From the NCBI GenBank assembly GCA_016934895.1, contig JAFGRZ010000270.1:1-9198 (forward strand): a stretch of 9,198 nt of DNA, read 5' to 3'. The DNA is from Candidatus Aminicenantota bacterium. Lineage in GTDB: Bacteria; Acidobacteriota; Aminicenantia; Aminicenantales; UBA8522. The stretch's first letter is position 1. The number at the start of each line of letters is the position of its first letter. Below, one piece after another: positions 1 to 7,255 of this stretch. The translations under genes and the position numbers were made by a program. The notes under the pieces are model-generated. The model had not been told where the DNA came from. It made no database searches and saw nothing but the letters and a program-made list of their open reading frames with translations.

Positions 1-1532
<1,532 letters not shown>

Positions 1533-1542
1533 AGGAGGAACC

Positions 1543-3006
1543 ATGCTGGAGGCCAAGATCAAGGAAGGCTTGACCTTCGATGATGTGTTGATTCTCCCCG
1601 CCAAATCAACCGTGATTCCGGCCGACGTCGACGTGACCACACGCTTGAGCCAGAATATCGGGCTCAAGATCCCCCTGGTCAGCGCCGCCATGGACACGGT
1701 CACCGAATCCCGGATGGCGATCACGCTCGCCCAGCAGGGCGGCATCGGCATTATCCACCGGAACCTGCCGATCTCCATTCAGGCCGAGGAAGTCGACAAG
1801 GTGAAGCGCCATGAGAGCGGCATGGTCGTCGACCCGATCACGGTCAGGCCCCAGGAAAAAATCTATCGGGCGATCGAGCTGATGCACAAATACAAGATCT
1901 CCGGCCTCCCCATCACCAACGAGAACAACACGCTGCTGGGGATCATCACCAACAGAGATATCCGCTTCGAGACCCGCCTCAATTTACCGGTCGAAAAAGT
2001 GATGACCAAAGAGCTGGTCACCGTCCCCCTCGGGACATCCCTCGAAGAAGCCGAGAAGCTTTTCCATAAGCACAAGATCGAGAAGATCCTGATGGTCGAC
2101 GAAGCCTTCCATCTCAAAGGGCTGATCACCTACAAGGATATCCTCAAGCGCATTCAATATCCCGACGCCGCCAAGGATGACCTCGGCCGCCTGCGCGTCG
2201 GCGCGGCCGTCGGCATCGGCGCGGACACCATGGAACGAGCCGCGGCCCTCGTTCAGGCCAAGGTTGATGTTCTGGTCGTGGACACGGCCCATGGCCATTC
2301 CCAGCGGGTTTTGGATACGGTCAAAAGCCTGCGGGCGAAATACCCCGATCAGGAGCTCATCGCCGGCAACATCGGGACCGCCGAGGCGGCCGCCGACTTG
2401 ATCGCCCTGGGAATCAACGCCGTCAAGGTCGGGGTTGGACCCGGATCGATCTGCACCACCCGGATCGTCACCGGAGCGGGAATCCCCCAGCTCACCGCGG
2501 TGGCCGACGTTTATCAAGTGGCCAATCCCCAGGGGATTCCAGTCATCGCCGACGGCGGCATCAAGTTTTCCGGCGACATCACCAAGGCCATCGCCGCCGG
2601 AGCCGGCTCGGTCATGCTTGGGAACCTGCTCGCCGCCACCGATGAATCGCCCGGCGAGACCGTGATCTATCAAGGCCGTTCCTACAAGACCTACCGCGGC
2701 ATGGGCTCGATCGAAGCGATGAAGGAAGGAAGCCGCGACCGCTATTTCCAGGATTCGCCGCTGAGCGAAAGCAAGCTGGTGCCCGAAGGCATCGAGGGAC
2801 GGGTACCCTTCAAAGGAGCCGCCGCCCGGATCATCCAGATGATGGTGGGCGGCCTCAAGGCCGGCATGGGGTACGCCGGCTGCGGCGGCATCGTGGAGCT
2901 GCAGAAGAAGGCGAAATTCATCAAGATCACACCGGCCAGCTTTCGCGAAAGTCATGTCCATGACGTCATGATCACCAAGGAAGCCCCCAACTACCACCTC
3001 GATTGA
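1543..3006 (+). CDS. guaB: Inosine-5'-monophosphate dehydrogenase
   Basis: Catalyses the NAD-dependent oxidation of IMP to XMP, the committed step of guanine nucleotide synthesis, in the cytosol. The 487-residue length is normal for a bacterial GuaB. The N-terminal barrel segment [10 protein letters not shown] is at residues 11-20. A CBS pair follows at about 94-143 and 152-205 (ending in TNRDIRF and TYKDILKR), which in this family is the nucleotide-sensing regulatory module. The catalytic loop [15 protein letters not shown] places the nucleophilic Cys at residue 304 (codon 2452-2454). The phosphate-binding [11 protein letters not shown] and the flap [13 protein letters not shown] are present. 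ATG at 1543 is preceded by GGAGG at 1534-1538. The ten-base gap to secA indicates one operon. No missing catalytic residue was noticed. Confidence 0.98.
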   Translation: MLEAKIKEGLTFDDVLILPAKSTVIPADVDVTTRLSQNIGLKIPLVSAAMDTVTESRMAITLAQQGGIGIIHRNLPISIQAEEVDKVKRHESGMVVDPITVRPQEKIYRAIELMHKYKISGLPITNENNTLLGIITNRDIRFETRLNLPVEKVMTKELVTVPLGTSLEEAEKLFHKHKIEKILMVDEAFHLKGLITYKDILKRIQYPDAAKDDLGRLRVGAAVGIGADTMERAAALVQAKVDVLVVDTAHGHSQRVLDTVKSLRAKYPDQELIAGNIGTAEAAADLIALGINAVKVGVGPGSICTTRIVTGAGIPQLTAVADVYQVANPQGIPVIADGGIKFSGDITKAIAAGAGSVMLGNLLAATDESPGETVIYQGRSYKTYRGMGSIEAMKEGSRDRYFQDSPLSESKLVPEGIEGRVPFKGAAARIIQMMVGGLKAGMGYAGCGGIVELQKKAKFIKITPASFRESHVHDVMITKEAPNYHLD

Positions 3007-3063
3007 GCGGCTTTGATTCCTCTCCCTGGACTCAGCGCCGCCGATGTCTGAAGCCAAGGGTGA

Positions 3064-3807
3064 ATGAAAATGACCGTTTATCTTCTCAAATCGATCATCG
3101 CCTTGTTTTTTCTTGCCGGCGCATTTTCCGCGGCCGTTTCCATGCTGGCCCTCATGGGACGGACGGAGAAAAAGGCGAATCCTGAAAGGTGGCGCCGCTT
3201 CCATCGCCTGGCCGGATATCTTTTCGCGGTGTTTCTTCTCGCCCTGAGCGCCATGGGAATCTCGATTTTCGTGCGGGCGGGGGATTCGCTCCCGCTGCGG
3301 GCGGTCATCCACGCCTTCATCGGTCTTTTTATCCTCGCTGTGTTCTTCCTGAAATGGCTGATTGCCCGCTTTTACCGGCAGTTCCTCCGAATGATGCCGG
3401 CTCTGGGGTTGACCGTGTTTGTCCTCGCGCTCGTCATGTTCTCGATGGCGGGATATTTTTTCCTTAGGGCGGCGGCCTCGGCTCCCCTTCCAGGTGAGGT
3501 CTCCTCCGCGGCGCTCCCTCCGCCCCTCCCGACCCGGGCCCCGGCGGATGGAGGAATTGCCGACAGAGGAGCTCTCCTTTATGCCAAGCTATGCGCTTCC
3601 TGTCATTATGCCGATCGAGCCGAAGGCAAACAGGGCCCCGGCCTCAAGGGGCTGTTTAGCCGGTCATCGCTTCCTTACAGCGGAAAGCCCGCGACTGAAG
3701 AAAACATCCGCCGCCAGCTCGTTCACCCGGCCCGGAGCATGCCCTCGTTCTCCAGGTTGTCCGCGCAGGAACTGGCCGACTTGATGGCCTATCTGAAAAC
3801 GCTTTAA
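3064..3807 (+). CDS. Four-helix membrane protein with C-terminal monoheme cytochrome c domain
   Basis: The 247-residue protein has four predicted membrane helices at about residues 10-31, 48-70, 81-101 and 112-134. A Pro/Ala-rich linker (135-162) leads to a class I cytochrome c domain (about 164-247) with heme motif CASCH (Cys177, Cys180, His181) and a plausible axial Met226 in SMPSF. The strongly basic loop 33-48 and the basic segment 97-109 should be cytoplasmic, which puts the heme c domain in the periplasm. His47 (cytoplasmic end of helix 2) and His83 (periplasmic end of helix 3) could be heme b ligands, but this is speculative. The membrane part resembles small four-helix DUF6529-type proteins from memory; I could not check this. 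The role is presumably electron transfer, with no identified partner. The start is ambiguous: AAGGG at 3056-3060 is 3 bases from ATG 3064 but 9 bases from ATG 3070, so translation may begin at 3070 (245 residues). Confidence 0.85.
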   Translation: MKMTVYLLKSIIALFFLAGAFSAAVSMLALMGRTEKKANPERWRRFHRLAGYLFAVFLLALSAMGISIFVRAGDSLPLRAVIHAFIGLFILAVFFLKWLIARFYRQFLRMMPALGLTVFVLALVMFSMAGYFFLRAAASAPLPGEVSSAALPPPLPTRAPADGGIADRGALLYAKLCASCHYADRAEGKQGPGLKGLFSRSSLPYSGKPATEENIRRQLVHPARSMPSFSRLSAQELADLMAYLKTL

Positions 3808-3816
3808 AGATAAATA

Positions 3817-3845
3817 TGGACATTTTCCGATAAGATTAGTAAACT
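3817..3845 (+). promoter_or_regulatory. Candidate sigma-70-type promoter before the cysteine-rich lipoprotein gene
   Basis: TGGACA (3817-3822, five of six matches to TTGACA) is followed after exactly 17 bases by TAAACT (3840-3845, four of six matches to TATAAT). It sits in a 67-base AT-rich gap inside otherwise GC-rich sequence. Transcription would start near 3852, just upstream of the strong ribosome binding site at 3863-3870. If real, it separates the lipoprotein-FTR-thioredoxin genes from read-through out of secA-guaB. Sigma consensus in this lineage is unknown, so this is tentative. Confidence 0.4.
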
Positions 3846-3874
3846 ATGAGAGTGTTTTTTTGAAAGGAGGCGCT

Positions 3875-4348
3875 ATGAAAAGAAGGCATTTCGTCGAGAA
3901 GAGCGGCTGCGGCCTGCTGGGAGTGGCTCTGGCCTACTTCGGCCTTGCTTCCTGCAAGAAGGAGGAAGAGGCGCCGGCCGTGGAAGCCGCCGCGTCGGCG
4001 CCCGCCGAGGAAGTCCCCGTCGAGATGAGCCGGAAAGACGTCATCAAGAAGCTCCTCGTCGAAAGAATGGGCAAGACCGATGGGGAGGCGACGGCCATGA
4101 TGGCCGAATTCGAAGAGAAGCTGGGGATGGTCAAAGAGATGTGCATCTGCCGGACCTGCCCAAGCTATGTGCCCGAAGAGACCGAAAAAGGATTCTGCCA
4201 CCCGCTCATCGAACAGAGCAAGTTGATTACAGAGGAAAAAGGCTGCGACTGCCCCAAATGCCCCGTTTACAAAAACATGGCCCTGAAAAACGGCTACTAC
4301 TGCACGCGGAAATCAGAGCTCGAGCAGGAGGCGGCCAAGCTCGTCTGA
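3875..4348 (+). CDS. Cysteine-rich lipoprotein with Tat-like signal and two four-Cys repeats (DUF2769-like)
   Basis: A 157-residue protein. ATG 3875 is chosen because AAAGGAGG (3863-3870) ends four bases upstream; an in-frame TTG at 3860 lies before that site and is unlikely. The N-terminus KRRHFVEK followed by the hydrophobic GLLGVALAYFGLASC combines a twin-arginine-like motif (Arg3, Arg4, Phe6) with a lipobox LASC, giving lipidated Cys27. An Ala/Glu/Pro linker (about 28-50) and a helical stretch (51-88) follow. The C-terminal domain has two similar units: C90-x-C92-x2-C95-PSY-x10-C108 and C124-x-C126-x2-C129-PVY-x11-C143. This pattern matches, from memory, the archaeal/bacterial DUF2769 proteins of unknown function. 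Four Cys per unit suggests two metal or iron-sulfur sites, and Tat export of a prefolded cofactor protein would fit. The protein should sit on the outer face of the inner membrane or on the outer membrane. Function is unknown. Confidence 0.85.
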   Translation: MKRRHFVEKSGCGLLGVALAYFGLASCKKEEEAPAVEAAASAPAEEVPVEMSRKDVIKKLLVERMGKTDGEATAMMAEFEEKLGMVKEMCICRTCPSYVPEETEKGFCHPLIEQSKLITEEKGCDCPKCPVYKNMALKNGYYCTRKSELEQEAAKLV

Positions 4349-4394
4349 GCCGCCCACGTCCGTTTCCCGACTCGTTGAGCCGGCGTTCTATCCG

Positions 4395-4823
4395 ATGAAA
4401 AAATTTTATCGCTGTTTCGTTTGCGGCGATATCCACTACGGAGTCAAGCCCCCTGAGGTCTGCCCCACCTGCCTCGTCAAAAACGCCTACGTGGAGATCT
4501 CCTCCGCTGAGGCCGAAAGAACAATGGAGCCCGTCATGACGACCATGACCAGGGATGAATTCCGGCGGGTCATCGAGCGGTTCGCCGAGAAGAACGAATT
4601 TCAAGTTAATCCGGACACGGCCAAAGTCGAAATGCTCTTCGACGGCATTTTCGCCAACGAGCAGAACCATGGTTTCAAGTACTGCCCCTGCCGGCTGCGG
4701 ACCAAGGATTTCAACGAAGACCTGAAGCTCGTCTGCCCCTGCCACTTCATCGTCCACGAGACCTATAAGGGGAAAACAGATGGAGAATGCTGGTGCGGCC
4801 TCTTTGTAAGGAGAAAGAAATGA
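4395..4823 (+). CDS. Rubredoxin-like / ferredoxin:thioredoxin reductase catalytic-domain fusion protein
   Basis: A cytosolic 142-residue protein with no signal peptide. Residues 1-35 form a rubredoxin-like metal site, C7-x2-C10-x12-C23-x2-C26 (RCFVCGDIHYG, PPEVCPTC), with the spacing of the rubrerythrin C-terminal domain. Residues about 48-140 are the FTR catalytic (beta) domain with CPCR (97-100), CPCH (114-117) and CWCGLF (132-137). By alignment to spinach FTR, Cys97, 114, 116 and 132 would bind the [4Fe-4S] cluster, and Cys99/Cys134 would be the redox-active disulfide that reduces a thioredoxin. The CPC-CPC gap is 14 residues and the CPC-CxC gap 15, against 16 and 8 in the plant enzyme. 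No FTR variable subunit is nearby; the rubredoxin part may deliver electrons instead. The start has no clear Shine-Dalgarno sequence. The stop overlaps the next start (ATGA 4820-4823), and that neighbour is the likely substrate. Confidence 0.9.
   Translation: MKKFYRCFVCGDIHYGVKPPEVCPTCLVKNAYVEISSAEAERTMEPVMTTMTRDEFRRVIERFAEKNEFQVNPDTAKVEMLFDGIFANEQNHGFKYCPCRLRTKDFNEDLKLVCPCHFIVHETYKGKTDGECWCGLFVRRKK
4808..4813 (+). promoter_or_regulatory. Ribosome binding site fixing the thioredoxin-like start
   Basis: AAGGAG lies inside the last codons of the FTR gene, six bases before ATG 4820. It favours that start over an in-frame upstream ATG at 4787, which would add eleven residues without thioredoxin-fold character. 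Confidence 0.7.
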
Positions 4824-5104
4824 GCCGACTGATCATGTTCCACGCCCGGGAGTGCCCCCATTGCCGGGTCATGATGCCGCTGGTCGATCAGCTGGAAAAA
4901 GAACAGAAAATCCGCTTCGAGAAACTCGAAATCTGGCATGACGAGAAAAACGCCGACTTGATGAGATCCTATCGCCCCGTCATCGCCCCCAAGTGCGGCG
5001 GCCAGTTGCGGACGCCGACGTTCTTCAATCCCGAAACGAGCGCCGTCCTCTGCGGCGAGGTCCCGTACGATAAACTCAAAGAGTGGGCCCTCAGCCAGGG
5101 CTGA
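4820..5104 (+). CDS. Small thioredoxin/glutaredoxin-fold protein with CPHC active site
   Basis: A 94-residue cytosolic protein. The fold is inferred from a beta strand LIMFHA, then the redox motif C12-P-H-C15 at the start of a helix, a second strand (IRFEKLEIW) and a cis-proline segment TPTFF (Thr65-Pro66). Two further cysteines are Cys59 (PKCGG) and Cys78 (LCGE). CPHC is the dithiol motif of DsbA rather than the CGPC of classical thioredoxins, and is expected to be more oxidising. The ATGA overlap with the FTR gene implies translational coupling, and the likely role is as the disulfide/dithiol partner of that reductase. Final targets are unknown. It is short for thioredoxin (about 105 residues) and close to glutaredoxin-like size. 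Identification of the fold is good; the exact family is not known to me. Confidence 0.85.
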   Translation: MSRLIMFHARECPHCRVMMPLVDQLEKEQKIRFEKLEIWHDEKNADLMRSYRPVIAPKCGGQLRTPTFFNPETSAVLCGEVPYDKLKEWALSQG

Positions 5105-5128
5105 TCGAACGGAGTTCCGGTCCAGCGG

Positions 5129-5184
5129 GCCCGGCCTTCGCGGGCATTATTCATCTGCAAAATAACTCCGGCTAATGGAGCCGG
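5129..5184. terminator. Convergent intergenic region with two inverted repeats, possible bidirectional terminator
   Basis: Two GC hairpins fill the gap between the converging thioredoxin-like and dipeptidase genes. The first is GCCCG (5129-5133) with CGGGC (5141-5145), loop of seven, followed on the plus strand by ATTATTCAT. The second is CCGGCT (5168-5173) with AGCCGG (5179-5184), loop of five; it contains the dipeptidase stop codon, and on the minus strand it is followed by AGTTATTTT. Neither has a clean uridine run, so intrinsic termination is plausible but weak. Confidence 0.35.
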
Positions 5185-6815
5185 CCTTCCGACTTTTCCT
5201 CCCCCCAGGTCGGAAGCTTGAACTGTTCGGGTTTGGATCGGAGCACTTCTCTGAGCCATTCCGAAGGATATCCGACACCGCGGGGACGTCCTCTCTCGTC
5301 CTTGACATAACCGTCGTTGTATTTTGTCAAAAGATATTCTCCGAGCTCCCTCCAACGCTTGACCACCTGCTCCCCCTGGCCGACTGAGTAGTTCGTGAGA
5401 TACCGGACCAAAAGCTTCGGATCCGTCTTCTGAAGCTCGAGCGCCGTCTGCTCGATGATCGGCTGAAGGGAAAGCGCCTGCCCCTCCAGGGCGGACTGCA
5501 CCTCCTGGATGTCCTTGACCATGTAAGAATACTTCAAGTTGGCATAGTTGGCGACGAAATTGAACACCCACCAGGCCGAATCCCAGGAAAATTTTTGCAG
5601 GTCGCCGACGGTGAACGAATCGGGCAGATCCTGGATGCCGCAGTAAAGCGGAACATAACAGGTCGTATAAGTATCGTCCACTCCGTACCAGTAAACTCCT
5701 CCGATGACGTCGGGAAGCCAGGCTCGAGACTGCGAAATGAACGAAAAACCGGTCTGTTGCGTGGATATCGGACGCTCCCAGCTGTACGTGATCCCGTCCA
5801 ATTCCCAGGTGAGATCCCGGCAGCGCACCGGGCAGCCGAAGGGTCCGGCATCTATCCCCTTGGTCATATCGAAATCCGTTCCCTCGTAGTGGTCCCGCAT
5901 GATACTCATCACATCCTGAAGGGAGAGCTTCCGGTCGGGCTTGATCCAGAGCGGGTAGGGCTTGGCGTCGGGAGCGCCCCGCTGGAAATCCGGCGACAGG
6001 TTTTGCGAGGGGGCGCTTCGCCGAAACATGCTCCAGACGCGGGCCGCGCATGTTCTGAGGGAGGACGGCTTGGGAGGATCATAGGCATCGCGGAAGCTGA
6101 ACGGTTTTCCGGATTTTTCACTGTAATAGCCTTTTTCCTTCGCGAAAGAGATCACACCAGGCGAAACCAGGCAATTTTCTGGGTCATTAAGGGGGAACTC
6201 CCCGATGCGGGACATATTGGCATGACCGGAAACATAGCCGTCCGGGATCTTCAGCGCCACCCAGTGGGCCCCCTTCCCTCCCGGCCCCGGCCCGATCATC
6301 TCCATGATCCAGGCCTCTTTGGGATCGGCGATGGAAAAGGATTCTCCCGTGCTGGCGTATCCGTATTCTTCGACCAGATCGGCCATCACCCGGATCGCCT
6401 CCCGGGCCGTCTTGGCCCGCTGCAGGGCCAGGTTCATCATCATGAAGTAGTGAAGCAAACCGTCGGGATTGCGGAGCTCGCTCCTCCCCCCGAAGGTGGT
6501 TTCGCCGATGGCCAGTTGAAATTCGTTCATCAGCCCGACCACCGCATACGTGTGAGGGACCTGTCGGACTTCACCCCGGACCTGGCCGTCCCTTCCCGTA
6601 ATGGGGATGGTGGCACCGGGCTCATGGTCCTGGGAGGGAATCCGTTCGAGATGAGGCAAGAACTCCCCATCGCACGTATAGGTGATCATGACGGAGCCGT
6701 CTTTGGATGCTCCCTTGGTCACCAGGAAGCTCGAGCAGTCATCCTGGGCCCCTTGAGAACCGACCGACATCAGCAGAAAGGCACAGAGAGCGAAAAAGAG
6801 TCTTGTTTTTTTCAA
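5172..6815 (-). CDS. Secreted C69-family (PepD-like) dipeptidase
   Basis: A 547-residue exported cysteine peptidase of MEROPS family C69, an N-terminal-nucleophile hydrolase family that cleaves dipeptides. The N-terminus MKKTRLFFALCAFLLMSVGS is a typical signal peptide. The predicted nucleophile is Cys27 in DDCSSFLVTKGASKDGS, which matches the family pattern Cys...ASxDGS at the mature N-terminus. Other family blocks are NEFQLAIGETTFGG (97-110), IADPKEAWIMEMIGPG (162-177), DHYEGTDFDMTKG (308-320) and RPISTQQTGF (348-357). The start codon is TTG (6815-6813), supported by AAGGAGG at 6830-6824, eight bases upstream, and by the signal peptide beginning there. It lies 83 bases downstream of panD on the same strand. 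It could be the operon's last gene or separately transcribed. It probably has a scavenging role in the periplasm or outside the cell. Confidence 0.93.
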   Translation of the reverse strand: MKKTRLFFALCAFLLMSVGSQGAQDDCSSFLVTKGASKDGSVMITYTCDGEFLPHLERIPSQDHEPGATIPITGRDGQVRGEVRQVPHTYAVVGLMNEFQLAIGETTFGGRSELRNPDGLLHYFMMMNLALQRAKTAREAIRVMADLVEEYGYASTGESFSIADPKEAWIMEMIGPGPGGKGAHWVALKIPDGYVSGHANMSRIGEFPLNDPENCLVSPGVISFAKEKGYYSEKSGKPFSFRDAYDPPKPSSLRTCAARVWSMFRRSAPSQNLSPDFQRGAPDAKPYPLWIKPDRKLSLQDVMSIMRDHYEGTDFDMTKGIDAGPFGCPVRCRDLTWELDGITYSWERPISTQQTGFSFISQSRAWLPDVIGGVYWYGVDDTYTTCYVPLYCGIQDLPDSFTVGDLQKFSWDSAWWVFNFVANYANLKYSYMVKDIQEVQSALEGQALSLQPIIEQTALELQKTDPKLLVRYLTNYSVGQGEQVVKRWRELGEYLLTKYNDGYVKDERGRPRGVGYPSEWLREVLRSKPEQFKLPTWGEEKSEGRLH

Positions 6816-6823
6816 GGCAGAAT

Positions 6824-6830
6824 CCTCCTT
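6824..6830 (-). promoter_or_regulatory. Strong Shine-Dalgarno sequence that fixes a TTG start
   Basis: AAGGAGG on the minus strand, eight bases before TTG 6815, decides the dipeptidase start. An upstream AATAAT (6844-6839) resembles a -10 box, but no matching -35 was found, so no promoter is called. Confidence 0.75.
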
Positions 6831-6898
6831 TGTTGGTCATTATTTCGAATGATCGAGGGCGCGTTCTCTCCTCGAATTGTTTTTCGCAGGATCGGCCT

Positions 6899-7255
6899 TC
6901 ATTTGACCTCGATAATCTTGTTGTCCCCATCCAGGATCAGGATTTTCGGCATAAAGAAATCGATCTCTTCCTCATCGAGGACAACATAAGACGCCACGAT
7001 CAGCCGATCTCCTGTCTGGGCTTTGCGCGCAGCGGCGCCGTAGACGCCCACCGTGCCCGAGCCTCTCTCCGCTTTGATGAGATACGTCGAGAATCTTTCC
7101 CCGTTGGAGAGATTGTAGACATCGACCTTTTCGAAGGCCCGCAGATCGGCGGCCAGCATCAGTTCCTCGTCAAGGGCCAGGCTGCCCTCGTAATCGATCT
7201 GGGTCTCGGTCACCCGGGCGCGGTGGAGCTTGCCCTTGAGCATGATTCTTTTCAT
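6899..7255 (-). CDS. panD: Aspartate 1-decarboxylase proenzyme
   Basis: Makes beta-alanine from L-aspartate for pantothenate synthesis, in the cytosol. The 118-residue proenzyme aligns without gaps with E. coli PanD through its first 90 residues (MKRIMLKGKLHRARVT...). The self-cleavage site is Gly24-Ser25 in DYEGSLAL, where Ser25 becomes the pyruvoyl cofactor. Lys9, His11, Arg54, Thr57 and Tyr58 positions are kept (KLH, GERFSTY). The usual Asn72 of the V/INGAAA motif is Tyr72 here (VYGAAA; codon TAC at 7042-7040), an unusual substitution next to the processing site. ATG 7255 overlaps the panC stop (ATGA 7255-7252), so translation is coupled. The C-terminal tail is slightly shorter than in E. 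coli (126 residues). Confidence 0.96.
   Translation of the reverse strand: MKRIMLKGKLHRARVTETQIDYEGSLALDEELMLAADLRAFEKVDVYNLSNGERFSTYLIKAERGSGTVGVYGAAARKAQTGDRLIVASYVVLDEEEIDFFMPKILILDGDNKIIEVK

Noticed and set aside
3044..3067. Seven-codon reading frame (ATG...TGA) overlapping the cytochrome start, a possible leader peptide
   Set aside because: No ribosome binding site of its own and no attenuator-like hairpins; such a short frame is expected by chance.
1984..3312. Long minus-strand open frame (442 residues) opposite guaB
   Set aside because: It lies antisense to an unmistakable guaB and runs past its end into the cytochrome gene. Its composition (rich in Gly, Asp, His, Arg) is what a GC-rich coding strand gives in reverse, and it shows no motif.
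3860..3877. Upstream TTG start for the lipoprotein gene
   Set aside because: The ribosome binding site AAAGGAGG lies downstream of it; ATG 3875 is correctly spaced and starts a proper signal peptide.
4969..6051. Minus-strand open frame (360 residues) in another frame across the dipeptidase end and the thioredoxin-like gene
   Set aside because: Crosses the convergent junction and overlaps two well-supported genes; Arg/Pro/Gly-rich shadow.
5595..6989. Long plus-strand open frame (464 residues) opposite the C69 dipeptidase
   Set aside because: Fully antisense to a protein with many conserved family blocks; low-complexity shadow composition and no recognisable domain.
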